From assembly GCA_002839185.1 (NCBI GenBank), contig PGXO01000001.1, positions 186,001-250,000 on the forward strand: DNA of 64,000 nucleotides, written 5' to 3'. Below the pieces are notes generated by a model. That model saw only the letters and a program-made list of their open reading frames with translations. It had not been told where the DNA came from and made no database searches. Each line of letters opens with the position of its first letter. The stretch's first letter is position 1. The position numbers were made by a program, and so were the translations under genes. This document shows positions 33,208-42,911 of this stretch, piece by piece. The stretch is from Synergistetes bacterium HGW-Synergistetes-1 (GTDB lineage Bacteria > Synergistota > Synergistia > Synergistales > Synergistaceae).

Positions 33208-34674
33208 CTACCATAGATGTTCTAATTCTAACAGCGTTTTAGCTCTGGCGGCAGGATCAAAACGTACTTTTTTTGAAATTCCATTATTTTTAGCCAATGC
33301 CACGCTCTCATTATACCCGTACCAGGCAAGAGAAAACTCGCTTTCTGCTTCTTTTGGACTCGTCATCCTCAACTGAGGTCTTTTCTTCTTAATTTTTGTG
33401 AGTGCCTGAATCAGGATCTCATATTTCTTTTTTATCCCGGCTGTTCCTTCAAACGCCATCGCGCTCCATACCGTACCGGGTTTAGGCACGAAAGGATTTA
33501 CTGAAAGTATCAGATTTAGTCCTGTCTCTGCAATTATCCTCCCGGACAGATCCGCTATGGCTTTGATATCTTCATCGGTCTCACCCGGCAGCCCTGTCAT
33601 AAAATACAGTTTTGCCTGATCTATTCCAAGAGATGCTGCAAGACCTAGTTTTTCCAGGATAATATCGTTGCTGAATTTCTTGCCGCACGAAAAACGCAGT
33701 TCATCGCTGCCTGTTTCCGGTGCGACAGTCACGCTGTGCCTTCCTCCCCTTTTAAGGGCGTAGAGCATTTTTTCTGTCAGCCGGTCGATCCTCAGGGATG
33801 CGAAAGAGACCCCCTTGTTTTTGCTTTCAAAAAAATCCAGCAGATCTTCGATCTGAGGATGATCACCCGCCTCAGGTGTCACAAGTCCGACCTGGTCGAC
33901 CTCGCATAGTGAGAATATTTCTTCAAGCCTCTCTTTTATCATTCCTGAATCCCTGTACCTCATTTTCCCAAAGCATCCTGGGAGGGTGCAGTAACTGCAG
34001 TTTCGGACACAGCCTCTCTGGAGTTCCACAAGCAGTGTCTTGCCAAATGAGCTTCTGGGGGTCAGCCAGGTGCTGTTCATAGGATGGACTGCATCAAGCG
34101 GCTGATCGTTAGCAAGGACTCTCTTTACTGCTACGCTGCCATTTCTTATATGTCGCGGCGGGACTAATATCGACGGATGTTCCGCAAGTTCGTCAAGAAG
34201 TTTTTCCTTGTTCCCCGTGGACAGATACCTGCGCAGAGACTTGACGGCGAATGGCAGTGCATCAAGGGCATCTCCTAAAATAATAAAATCGCAGACAGCG
34301 GAAAGAAGGAGCGGATTGATGTACGACATTGCACCCCCGGCCCCGATAATTGGATAGCTTCCTGAGAGCCTGTCCTCAAAATGAAGCGGTATATTGGCAG
34401 AGTTAAGCCACTTGAAAAAAATCTCCGCATTTCCTTCGTATGCAACGCTTGCTGTGATTACAGGAAAACGCTCCAGAAGAGTATCCCCTTCTATTGATCG
34501 GAATGGCACCGGGTCATTGCAAAAACGCTCCGCAGCAACGCCAAGTTCCTTTAAAGACCTGTAAATATAATGATATCCCAGGCTTGATGACGCAACGGAG
34601 TAATCTGCCGGGTAAAAGAGTGCCCAAGGAAGGTCTCCTCCCCTGGGCAGCTCTGCTACGCACTCTTCATCCAT
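33208..34674 (-). CDS. Radical SAM protein, function unknown
   Basis: A 488-residue radical SAM protein. The N-terminal part (WALFYPADYSVASSSLGYHYIYRSL) resembles the B12-binding-like domain of uncharacterised two-domain radical SAM proteins. The cluster motif CVRNCSYC is near residue 220, followed by LRIDRLTEKMLYALKRGG and APETGSDELR as in MiaB/YgiQ-like families. The open frame continues upstream past ATG 34674 to the ftsZ stop without another standard start codon, so the start is uncertain. It follows ftsZ by 68 nt. I cannot assign a reaction. Confidence 0.8.
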   Translation of the reverse strand: MDEECVAELPRGGDLPWALFYPADYSVASSSLGYHYIYRSLKELGVAAERFCNDPVPFRSIEGDTLLERFPVITASVAYEGNAEIFFKWLNSANIPLHFEDRLSGSYPIIGAGGAMSYINPLLLSAVCDFIILGDALDALPFAVKSLRRYLSTGNKEKLLDELAEHPSILVPPRHIRNGSVAVKRVLANDQPLDAVHPMNSTWLTPRSSFGKTLLVELQRGCVRNCSYCTLPGCFGKMRYRDSGMIKERLEEIFSLCEVDQVGLVTPEAGDHPQIEDLLDFFESKNKGVSFASLRIDRLTEKMLYALKRGGRHSVTVAPETGSDELRFSCGKKFSNDIILEKLGLAASLGIDQAKLYFMTGLPGETDEDIKAIADLSGRIIAETGLNLILSVNPFVPKPGTVWSAMAFEGTAGIKKKYEILIQALTKIKKKRPQLRMTSPKEAESEFSLAWYGYNESVALAKNNGISKKVRFDPAARAKTLLELEHLW

Positions 34675-34742
34675 GCGAAATTCTTTCCAGCTCTGCCATG
34701 CGGTGATCTTACCTGTGCAAGAGCCTGCTTCTCTTTTCGTTT

Positions 34743-36155
34743 TCAGGATTCACGCCTCCGCCTTAAATAAGCAGGAATATCAAATTGATCTACAGGAGCA
34801 CCGCTTCCCTTGAACATGTCCTCGTCCTGAGTATGGGTGGGTTGTGTCGGTGTTGTCCTTGCCACTCTTATTACAGTGGGCGTATCTTGTTCCTGTGCAG
34901 AGACAGACGGCTGAGGCTGTTTATTTTCCTCTGCAGCTGTTTTCTTGAGGTCGCCATAGAAACACTCTTCTCTTGTTTCAGCAGGCTTCTCGATCACACT
35001 CTCTTTGGTTACCGGAACAGAAAAGGATTTTAAAGCGGATCTTTTCTCAGCTTGGTCAGCAGACTGCTGGACATGAGGCTGAGGTGTGTTTCTGGTTGAG
35101 CTAAAAGCGTTGAGGTGTCTTACAGCTGAAATGTCGACCTTTCTTGAGAAACCGGGATCAGCTGATACTTCTTTTTTCTCATGATTGTCAAAACCGGTTG
35201 CAATAACTGTTATCTGTATGGAATCATCCATTTCAGGATCGAATACATGTCCCCAGATTATGAAGGCATTATCGTCCGCAGCTTCGGTAATGATCCTTGT
35301 AGCTTCGTTGATCTCGTGTATGCCGACATTTGCTCCGCCTGTGATGTTGAAGAGGATGCCCTTTGCCCCGTTCATATTGGTGTCCATTAGCGGGCTGTTG
35401 ATCGCATTGTAGGCAGCCGTTGCGGCGCGCTTCTCTCCGTAACCCTCTCCAATGCCCATTATCGCAGAACCCGCGTTGGACATAATCGTCCTCACATCAG
35501 CAAAGTCAACGTTGACAAGTCCCGGACGCAGGATAAGGTCTGTAACCCCCTGAACAGCCTGGTGCAGCACTCCATCAGCTATCCTGAACGCATCATTTAT
35601 CGTTGTCTTTTTCTCTGTTATGCTGAGCAGCCTGTCGTTGGGGATAATTATCAGCGCATCGACTTTGTCCCGCAGCTGTGACACACCTTGTGCAGCCTGT
35701 GCTATGCGGCGTTTTCCCTCGAACGAAAACGGAAGGGTAACCACTGCCACAACGAGGGCGTCGGCTTCCTTGGCAATAGAGGCTATAACTGGAGCAGCTC
35801 CGGTACCAGTTCCACCGCCCATACCTGCGGCGATGAAAACCATATCTGAACCTTCAATGGCTGCTCTGATCTCTTCCCTTGATTCCTGGGCAGATTTGAA
35901 ACCGATCTCAGGGTCAGAACCTGCGCCAAGACCTTTTGTCAGTTCTTTGCCCAGAATTATCCTGTTCTGTGCCTCAGAGAGTTCAAGATGAGCCATATCA
36001 GTGTTTGCAGCTATAAACTCAACTCCGTTGAGTCCGCCCCTTATTATATGATTTAACGCATTGTTGCCGGCGCCGCCGACACCAATGACCTTTATTACTT
36101 CCCTTGTTGGGTAATTTGATTTATCCAACTGAAATATTTCAGTCATATCGACCAC
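34743..36155 (-). CDS. ftsZ: Cell division GTPase FtsZ
   Basis: Tubulin-like ring protein of 470 residues. Early motif [14 protein letters not shown] is near 25-38 and the tubulin signature [13 protein letters not shown] near 113. A long variable linker spans about 330-450, and the C-terminal peptide [11 protein letters not shown] is the part that binds FtsA and other partners. The linker of roughly 120 residues is on the long side. The start is GTG 36155 placed 7 nt after AAGGGGG; ATG 36146 would be too far from it. Confidence 0.97.
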   Translation of the reverse strand: MVDMTEIFQLDKSNYPTREVIKVIGVGGAGNNALNHIIRGGLNGVEFIAANTDMAHLELSEAQNRIILGKELTKGLGAGSDPEIGFKSAQESREEIRAAIEGSDMVFIAAGMGGGTGTGAAPVIASIAKEADALVVAVVTLPFSFEGKRRIAQAAQGVSQLRDKVDALIIIPNDRLLSITEKKTTINDAFRIADGVLHQAVQGVTDLILRPGLVNVDFADVRTIMSNAGSAIMGIGEGYGEKRAATAAYNAINSPLMDTNMNGAKGILFNITGGANVGIHEINEATRIITEAADDNAFIIWGHVFDPEMDDSIQITVIATGFDNHEKKEVSADPGFSRKVDISAVRHLNAFSSTRNTPQPHVQQSADQAEKRSALKSFSVPVTKESVIEKPAETREECFYGDLKKTAAEENKQPQPSVSAQEQDTPTVIRVARTTPTQPTHTQDEDMFKGSGAPVDQFDIPAYLRRRRES

Positions 36156-36189
36156 AAAAAATCCCCCTTTAAATTATTCAGGGTCATAT

Positions 36190-37545
36190 CTAAAACAGGT
36201 CCTTGAAGGCATTTTTCAGACCTTCAAGCGGATTGAAGCCGGAACCTGAAGCTTTGTTGTTTTCATCCAGCTTTATCCTGACTCTTGTTTCAGGTACTAT
36301 GGAAGGTCTGCCGGCATCTTCTCCGGATACCCCGCGGATCAGCGGATTGTCAAGGTAGCGGAACGGATCTCTTTCTCTTTCCGATATGTATCGTATGATA
36401 CCTGCCGCGGCTGAGTATTCCTGACTGTTCCTTCCGGGAGGCATCCTGTTGGCATCAAGCGGCGAGGATACTCTTGCAGGAAGGTCCATTACATCCAGAA
36501 CAAAAGCGTCTATGCCCTCTGTTTTTGAGACCCCGCCCGTCAATATTATCCCTGCAGGCAGCATTGAAATACCCGCTGCTTTTATCTGGGGGCGGATAAG
36601 GACTTCACAGAGCTCCTCCATCCTGCACCTTACTATCTCATGCAGGTCCTTCTTGGCAATGCTGTAGTTTCTGCTGTTGTAAACGAAATCAACTGTCTCC
36701 TCAGGATCTTCCGGCCCGGTGAAGACAGATATTTCCCTTTTCAGTTCTTCAGATTTATTCAGCGGCAGTTTAAGGACGCTTCCGATGTCGTTGGTTATGT
36801 GGTCGCCGCCCACTGATATCAGACCAAGATGTTTCGGCCTTCCGTCAGAGAAAACCGCAACTCCTGTTGTACCGCCGCCTATATCGATAACAACAGCGCC
36901 GGCAAGGGCCTCTTCAGGGGAGATAACTCCCAGTGCCGCTGCAAGAGGCTTGAGCACAAGCCCCGAAACATCAAGTCCTGCCTTATCTACGCAGTTCAAA
37001 ACGTTCTGGATCGTCGATGTCGGAACTATCACAGACTGCAGCTGGATGTCAAGCCTGATAGCCGTCATGCCCAACGGGTCATCTATACCTACATTCCCGT
37101 CAAGTGAATACTCGACCGGGATCGTGTGCAGTATACTTTGGTTCGCCGGTACTGCTACATCGGCCTGAGCAGCTTCAATAACTCTTTCAATGTCGAGCTG
37201 CATAACTGGACGTGGAGTACGGCCAAGGGAAACCATTCCTTTTGTGCGAATGCTGGTCACTTCACCTCCGCCAAAAGCCACAGTAACTTCGGTAATATCC
37301 TGACCTACCATATTCTGCGCATCGCTCACAGCCTGTCTTACAGAGCGAACAGCCTGGTCAAGATTAACTATCAGTCCCTTTCTTATACCATTTGACGGAG
37401 CCTGTCCAACACCGATGATCTGAGCTTCCTCACTCCCATGCTCTCTTTCAGCAACAACAACTGTGACCTTGCTGGTACCAAGGTCAAGTCCTGCAAGGAG
37501 TTCGGGCTCCCGATCCGATGAATAACCTGAGGCTTTCTTAAACAA
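36190..37545 (-). CDS. ftsA: Cell division protein FtsA
   Basis: Actin-like membrane tether for FtsZ, 451 residues. ATPase motifs are AGLDLGTSKVTVVVAE near 20, VIDIGGGTTGVAVFSDG near 205 and ILTGGVSKTEGI near 335. The SHS2-type 1C domain falls between. The very C-terminus (GFNPLEGLKNAFKDLF) is an amphipathic helix that anchors FtsA to the membrane. The start is TTG 37545 behind a G-rich RBS. Confidence 0.96.
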   Translation of the reverse strand: MFKKASGYSSDREPELLAGLDLGTSKVTVVVAEREHGSEEAQIIGVGQAPSNGIRKGLIVNLDQAVRSVRQAVSDAQNMVGQDITEVTVAFGGGEVTSIRTKGMVSLGRTPRPVMQLDIERVIEAAQADVAVPANQSILHTIPVEYSLDGNVGIDDPLGMTAIRLDIQLQSVIVPTSTIQNVLNCVDKAGLDVSGLVLKPLAAALGVISPEEALAGAVVIDIGGGTTGVAVFSDGRPKHLGLISVGGDHITNDIGSVLKLPLNKSEELKREISVFTGPEDPEETVDFVYNSRNYSIAKKDLHEIVRCRMEELCEVLIRPQIKAAGISMLPAGIILTGGVSKTEGIDAFVLDVMDLPARVSSPLDANRMPPGRNSQEYSAAAGIIRYISERERDPFRYLDNPLIRGVSGEDAGRPSIVPETRVRIKLDENNKASGSGFNPLEGLKNAFKDLF

Positions 37546-37588
37546 TCAAATAGCCCCCTCTCTTCTTGATGAGAAACATTTTCGACTC

Positions 37589-38410
37589 TTATTGTACCTT
37601 ATTTTTCACAAGAATTTTACCCTTGTATGTAGTATCTATAAAGACGTTGGATGAAATTTTAGAAATATCAGGATATATTTTTTTGATAGCCAGTCCGGCT
37701 GTCTGCCATTCCTTTGGATCGTCCAGAAGCATTATGTTCGCGCCGTTGTTCCTTTCCTGACCATAAAAGATCAGATTGACAACATCTTTGCCCTCTCTGA
37801 ACCCGGCCTGGATGAATTTTACCTTTTCTGACCAACCCAGCGCTTTGAGGTTGTCGTACCAAAGTAATACTTTCTCTATCGGCATGCTGGAGAAAAAAAC
37901 GTTTCCGTGATCCCCTGAAAGATCCAGCGGGGTCGCTCTGTCCGTGCTCCATGAGAGCAGCGGAAGACCGTCTGCCTTTTCAGACCTTATGAAGGTGTTC
38001 TCCCTGAGCGAACTCAGCCATGTCCTTCCATCAGCTGCAACATACCAGAATTTGCCGCCCCAGTACATTCTGAACGCAGGCTCAAGAGGCAGTATCTCAA
38101 GTCTGAATTTTCCCCATCCCGAGAGTTCCATCCTGAGGTTGACAGGGTAATAGGCTTCGATATTTTCGCAGTATTCTTCCTTGGAGAGCCACAGCAGGAT
38201 CCAGATCTTTTCATGGTGCGGTTTTACAGTGCCCCATACGACCTGTTCGGAGAGAATCCCGACCGGATCGATATCGATCCCATGAAGCCTGAAAATAGCA
38301 TACCTTGACTCCGCAGCTGCAAGCATACCTACGGCTAGGGATAAGACAAGCAAAAGGACTTTCAGCCTCTTTTTAGTCCTTCTTGAAATTGCCCAGAAAT
38401 TTAATTTCAT
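37589..38410 (-). CDS. ftsQ: FtsQ/DivIB-like division protein (divergent)
   Basis: A 273-residue bitopic protein: cytoplasmic tail, one membrane segment at 17-33, and an extracytoplasmic part. It has a POTRA-like start (YAIFRLHGIDIDPVGILSE) and the FtsQ-type block YPVNLRMELSGWGKFRLEILPLEPAF followed by YVAADGRTWLSS. The assignment rests on layout and place between murB and ftsA, because sequence identity to well-known FtsQ is weak. It would join FtsL in the septal synthase complex. It overlaps the murB end. Confidence 0.75.
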   Translation of the reverse strand: MKLNFWAISRRTKKRLKVLLLVLSLAVGMLAAAESRYAIFRLHGIDIDPVGILSEQVVWGTVKPHHEKIWILLWLSKEEYCENIEAYYPVNLRMELSGWGKFRLEILPLEPAFRMYWGGKFWYVAADGRTWLSSLRENTFIRSEKADGLPLLSWSTDRATPLDLSGDHGNVFFSSMPIEKVLLWYDNLKALGWSEKVKFIQAGFREGKDVVNLIFYGQERNNGANIMLLDDPKEWQTAGLAIKKIYPDISKISSNVFIDTTYKGKILVKNKVQ

Positions 38411-39257
38411 ATTCCAGATTTACCCCATGCAGCTTCAGGACCATCTCCCTACAAAGCTCACAAAGTGTATATATGTCCCGGGATGAGGCATCCCCGTCAT
38501 TTTCAATAAAATTTGCATGATAACCCGAAACTACGGCCCCGCCTATCCTCATACCTTTGCAGCCGCATTCATCAAGCAGGAGGCCAGCAGACATTCCCGG
38601 AGGGTTTTTGAACACACATCCGGCTGTCTTTTTTCCCAGAGGCTGGCCCTTTTTCATTCCGGCAAACCTTTTGATATTATTAAAGATCATTTCCTTCGGT
38701 GTGGTTTTTAATGAGATCACACATGATGTTATAAGTGCTACGATACTTTCGTCTACAGGACATGAGCGATATCTCCATTGAAACAGATCTTCGCCAAGCC
38801 TGATCGTGCGCGCATTCCAGTCAACAGCGCAAACCTCTTTGATAAGGCCGCTGAATCCGCATCCGCACGCGCCGGCATTGCCCCACAAAGCTCCACCCAG
38901 TGTACCAGGGATACCGGTCAAAAATTCCAGGCCACCCAGTCGTTCTTCAATTGTGAGAGCAAGAAGTTTTTTCACAGATACTCCGGCTCCTGCCTCTATT
39001 TCAATGCTTTCGCCGTTTCCTGACCTTGTTAGTTTGATGAAATCTAATTTTTCGGTATGGACCACCGCAGCTTTGATCGGCTCGTCGGATACAAGCACGT
39101 TGGACCCGCCTCCAAGCACATAGAGCCGGAGATCTTGATTTAAGACTGCAGCAACAGACTCAGAGGCTTCTTCCGCTGTCCTTGGCGAGTCAAATGTCTT
39201 ACAGACACCTCCTACTCCCCATGTATTCAGATCTTTTAGAGGATGGTCCCTCTGCAA
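38373..39257 (-). CDS. murB: UDP-N-acetylmuramate dehydrogenase
   Basis: FAD enzyme that reduces the enolpyruvyl group to make UDP-MurNAc. At 294 residues it is the short type II form. The FAD block YVLGGGSNVLVSD is near 47-59, GIPGTLGGALWGNAGACG near 113-130, and the proton-donating serine is in NPPGMSAGLLLDECG near 220. The start is TTG 39257, two bases after the murC stop. Confidence 0.95.
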   Translation of the reverse strand: MQRDHPLKDLNTWGVGGVCKTFDSPRTAEEASESVAAVLNQDLRLYVLGGGSNVLVSDEPIKAAVVHTEKLDFIKLTRSGNGESIEIEAGAGVSVKKLLALTIEERLGGLEFLTGIPGTLGGALWGNAGACGCGFSGLIKEVCAVDWNARTIRLGEDLFQWRYRSCPVDESIVALITSCVISLKTTPKEMIFNNIKRFAGMKKGQPLGKKTAGCVFKNPPGMSAGLLLDECGCKGMRIGGAVVSGYHANFIENDGDASSRDIYTLCELCREMVLKLHGVNLEYEIKFLGNFKKD

Positions 39258-39258
39258 A

Positions 39259-40689
39259 TCACTCTATCCCCTCTTCTTTGCTCATCAGTTCAAGTGTCTC
39301 GCATATTTTTTTACCGAGTGTACCTACGCTCCCGGCTCCTATGGTGAGGATAACATCGCCGCTCCTGGCGGTCACACAAACGGAACGGACGAGGTCGTCA
39401 AAATTGCCGGAGAGTTCATAATGTGCCCTGTTGTCCTCTGATGCAGCATCGAAGATCATCTTGGAAGTAACGCCTTCGATCGGCATCTCGTCGGAACCGT
39501 ACACCGGGAGTATAAATGCTCTGTCTGCAAGAGAAAGCGCCTCTGCAAATTCTTTGTATAGTGCTGCTGTCCTGCTGAAACGATGTGGCTGAAAAACGGT
39601 GACTATCCTTCTCTTGGGGAATATTTTACGCACAGTGCTAAGGGTAGCACAGATCTCACTGGGATGGTGACCATAGTCATCGTATACAAGGATGTCGCTT
39701 ACTTCTCCCATCTTCTGCAGGCGGCGTTTTGCCCCTTTGAATCCTAAGAGTGCGTTTTTCACTTTTTCAATGGGGATCCCCATCTCATGAGCGGCAGCGC
39801 ATGCCGCAAGCGAGTTAAGCACATTGTGTTCCCCGGAAACAGAAAGGATCATCCTTTCTATCCTCTCACCCTTCATGTTGAGGGTATATGAGACACCTCC
39901 GCCATCGTTGTGCTGTACCTCTGTCGCTCCCCAATCCCAACCTGTTCCCCATCCGTATGTGATCACTCCATCAGAAATGCCATAATCGGAACAGAGGGTG
40001 TTTACACCGGGATCTTCCATGCAGATTATGTTTTTGCCGCCCTCTTTTCTGTGGGCTAAAAATTCAGCGAAAGCATCTGTTACAGATTTGAATGTCATAT
40101 AGTGATCCCTGTGATCCCAGTCAATATTTGTCACCACTGCTATCTCTGGATGGAAATATACGAAGGAGCGGTCGCTTTCATCAAGCTCGGCAACCATGTA
40201 CTCACCCTGTCCGAGTTTGGCGTTGGTGCCTATGTCAGCCAATTCTCCCCCAATTGCCACAGTTGGATCTATATCTGCAAGTTCAGCAATGAGCGAGATC
40301 ATTGAAGAAGTCGTTGTCTTGCCATGAGTACCGGCGATCCCGACACCTCTCCTTGAATTGAATATCAGGCTGAGTATTTCTGCCCTGCGGGAAACAGTTA
40401 TACCCTGCTGCCACGCCTTCAATATTTCAGAGTGGTCCTGGGGGATGGCGCTTGAATAGACAAGAATATTTGGCATAAAGTCATCTATATGTTTTGCATC
40501 GTGTCCCATCTCTATAGGAATGTTCCTTTTCTTCAGACCTTTCATGTATGAGGTCTGTATCATGTCACACCCTGAGACCCTGGCGCCGATCTGATCAAGC
40601 AGGATGGCCAGGCCGCTCATTCCTGCCCCGCCTATCCCCATCAGGTGGATATTCTTCGTTTTTAGGTCTTTGTCAGTAACAAGTACCAA
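39259..40689 (-). CDS. murC: UDP-N-acetylmuramate-L-alanine ligase
   Basis: First Mur ligase, adding L-Ala to UDP-MurNAc. N-terminal motif HLMGIGGAGMSGLA is near 15; ATP loop GIAGTHGKTTTSSM near 110; YDDYGHHPSEI near 345. About 476 residues from a TTG at 40689, which sits 5 nt behind AAAGGAGAG. A longer frame reaching 40743 would extend into murG and is rejected. Confidence 0.95.
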   Translation of the reverse strand: MVLVTDKDLKTKNIHLMGIGGAGMSGLAILLDQIGARVSGCDMIQTSYMKGLKKRNIPIEMGHDAKHIDDFMPNILVYSSAIPQDHSEILKAWQQGITVSRRAEILSLIFNSRRGVGIAGTHGKTTTSSMISLIAELADIDPTVAIGGELADIGTNAKLGQGEYMVAELDESDRSFVYFHPEIAVVTNIDWDHRDHYMTFKSVTDAFAEFLAHRKEGGKNIICMEDPGVNTLCSDYGISDGVITYGWGTGWDWGATEVQHNDGGGVSYTLNMKGERIERMILSVSGEHNVLNSLAACAAAHEMGIPIEKVKNALLGFKGAKRRLQKMGEVSDILVYDDYGHHPSEICATLSTVRKIFPKRRIVTVFQPHRFSRTAALYKEFAEALSLADRAFILPVYGSDEMPIEGVTSKMIFDAASEDNRAHYELSGNFDDLVRSVCVTARSGDVILTIGAGSVGTLGKKICETLELMSKEEGIE

Positions 40690-40703
40690 AAATAACTCTC
40701 CTT

Positions 40704-41774
40704 TCAATAACAGGAAGAAAGCGCAAGCCAAAGGTCCTGGCATATCTGCCCTGCGCTATTATACTGTTTTCCTCGTTCAATGTTGTTTTTATCCAAGTGG
40801 ATATCATACAGTCTGATCAGGCTTTTGGCAAAATCCTTGCCTGTTCCCCTGCCGTCCCATAATATAGCTCTGTTCTCTGAGGAAAAGGAGACCGCGTTGT
40901 GATACTGATGATTGTCCGCGGCGCCTTCCCAGGGTATCACAAGAGATGGTATCCCAAGGACTGAGACCTCTGTGAGAGTAGATCCTCCGCCCCTGACTAT
41001 TGCCATGTCCGCCAGGCTGTATAGAAGTTCTGTCTTCCAGACCCTGGGAAGAAGGAATACATTTTCTTTTACTTTCTCCGCTATTTCAGAGACGGCTGGG
41101 AGAATTAATGTCCAGTCTGCAAAATCTTCCTCCGAGGATATATCCATTACAAGATCTTTTATAGAAGTACTGCCAAGCGAGCCTGAAAATACCAGAAGCC
41201 TTGGACCGTTCGGGAGCTCTCCCTGCAATCCAAGTTCATTCCATGCATCCTTCGGAGGAACTTGGGGAAATTCCCTCACAGGCACTCCTATCCTTGTGTA
41301 TTTCGAAAAAGGCAGAGGCAGACATTCGCGCCAGCCTGAAAAAATCTCAGCTCCCATCTTTGATGCTATCCTCGAAACCTTTCCTGCGTAGGCATTCTGC
41401 TCGTGTACCGCAAAAGGTATCCTGAGTATCTTGCAGGCCATAAGCATAGGAAAGGATACATACCCACCAAAGAGCAGTACACAGTCCGGGGCCGAAAACC
41501 TGAGGAAATCGACCGATTTTTTTATTGCTGAAAGCTGGCTGTATGTTCTTTTGATCTTATCCAGCCCCTGCCCGGAAAACGGAGAGCCGTCGATCTGCAG
41601 CTTATATGGCTCTATGGCAGCAGAACTGTATATCTCAAGTTCAAGAGGGCGCTTTCCACAAATATATGAGACAGACACATCAGGTTTGTTTTTCCCGATC
41701 CATTGTCCGAAAGATATTGCCGGCCATATATGGCCGCCTGTTCCTCCTGCTACAAGAAGCAATCTGGTCGTCAT
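40704..41774 (-). CDS. murG: UDP-GlcNAc transferase MurG
   Basis: Peripheral membrane glycosyltransferase that turns lipid I into lipid II. The glycine loop VAGGTGGHIWPAISFG is near 8-23, VHEQNAYAGKVSRIAS near 123, and the UDP-GlcNAc site RGGGSTLTEVSVLGIPSLVIPW near 263-284. The length of 356 is normal. It ends 15 nt before the murC start. Confidence 0.96.
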   Translation of the reverse strand: MTTRLLLVAGGTGGHIWPAISFGQWIGKNKPDVSVSYICGKRPLELEIYSSAAIEPYKLQIDGSPFSGQGLDKIKRTYSQLSAIKKSVDFLRFSAPDCVLLFGGYVSFPMLMACKILRIPFAVHEQNAYAGKVSRIASKMGAEIFSGWRECLPLPFSKYTRIGVPVREFPQVPPKDAWNELGLQGELPNGPRLLVFSGSLGSTSIKDLVMDISSEEDFADWTLILPAVSEIAEKVKENVFLLPRVWKTELLYSLADMAIVRGGGSTLTEVSVLGIPSLVIPWEGAADNHQYHNAVSFSSENRAILWDGRGTGKDFAKSLIRLYDIHLDKNNIERGKQYNSAGQICQDLWLALSSCY

Positions 41775-41777
41775 GGC

Positions 41778-42908
41778 CTATCCCTCTCTCAGATAGCTCT
41801 CTTTTTCCAGGCGAAGCATTATTCCTATCCTGGACCACATTGTCAAAAGTGAAGTGCCGCCGTAACTGATAAAAGGAAGCGGCATCCCGGTCAATGGGAT
41901 GAGCTTTGTCACTCCCGCCACGTTTATTACCAGCGGAATCACCACTGTAAGAGTGACTCCCCATGTAAGGGACGTCTTAAAGCCGTCAGGGACCCTGTAG
42001 TAGATCATTTTCGTCTGGCTTACCCAGAATGCGAAAAGTCCTATAACGCCCAACGTACCCATAAGGCCAAGCTCTTCTCCTATAGCAGCATAAATAAAAT
42101 CGGTGTATGCCGCAGGCAGGTAGTTGAGTTTCTGAAAACCATGTCCCAACCCGGCGCCCCAAAATCCTCCATTGGAAAATGCAATAAGTCCCTGTATCGC
42201 CTGAAAACCCTTATCAAGCGGATCACTCCAGGGATCCAGGAATGCTGAAACTCTCCTCATCCTGTAAGGCTCAAAAAAAATCAGCATCGGGAAAATACAG
42301 CCGCCAAGCAGTCCGCCTGCGATAACAGGCCACTTCCATCCTATCCTTTCCACGTACATACCCATGGAGACTAAAAAAATCAATATTATCGTTCCGAGAT
42401 CAGGCTGCAGTGAAAGCGGTACTGCAGCAAGCACCACAAGTATTATCGTAGATAAAAATGCTTTTCCAGGGTCTTTGTTCCATCTTGAAAGCAGCTTTGC
42501 AAGGTGGAGTGCTACCGCAAGGCAAAGCAGCTCCCCAGGCTGGATGGAGACAGATGATCCTGGAACATTTATCCATCGGCTGGCCCCTCCCACATTCATG
42601 CCTACCCCCGGAATAAGCGGCAGCCAGCACATCACCCAGGTCAATATCAGTATGGGAGCACTCAATTTGAACCAGAATCGCAGAGGTATGGCAAAGACCA
42701 CAAACATTCCCGTTAGCGCGACAAGAAGCCATTGTGCCTGTTTTATTCCCATCTGAAAGGGAGTCCCTGTAAGGGTAAAAGAATTCGGGCTTGTTGTCGA
42801 AGTTATCATAAGAATCCCTACCCCACTCAAAATCAGGGGGATGACCCAAATAAATGGGTTGATCCTGAATTTCTTTTTATTCTCCCTAACTTCTTCCATG
42901 CCGTTCAT
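41778..42908 (-). CDS. ftsW: Septal glycosyltransferase FtsW
   Basis: SEDS polymerase of 376 residues with about ten membrane segments. It polymerises lipid II together with FtsI. Family motifs are GVGMNVGGASRWINV, QPDLGTIILIF, FSNGGFWGAGLGHGFQKLNYLP (catalytic loop region) and MPLPFISYGGTSLL near the C-terminus. It lies between murD and murG as expected. An alternative start is the ATG at 42899. Confidence 0.95.
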   Translation of the reverse strand: MNGMEEVRENKKKFRINPFIWVIPLILSGVGILMITSTTSPNSFTLTGTPFQMGIKQAQWLLVALTGMFVVFAIPLRFWFKLSAPILILTWVMCWLPLIPGVGMNVGGASRWINVPGSSVSIQPGELLCLAVALHLAKLLSRWNKDPGKAFLSTIILVVLAAVPLSLQPDLGTIILIFLVSMGMYVERIGWKWPVIAGGLLGGCIFPMLIFFEPYRMRRVSAFLDPWSDPLDKGFQAIQGLIAFSNGGFWGAGLGHGFQKLNYLPAAYTDFIYAAIGEELGLMGTLGVIGLFAFWVSQTKMIYYRVPDGFKTSLTWGVTLTVVIPLVINVAGVTKLIPLTGMPLPFISYGGTSLLTMWSRIGIMLRLEKESYLREG

Positions 42909-42911
42909 GAC

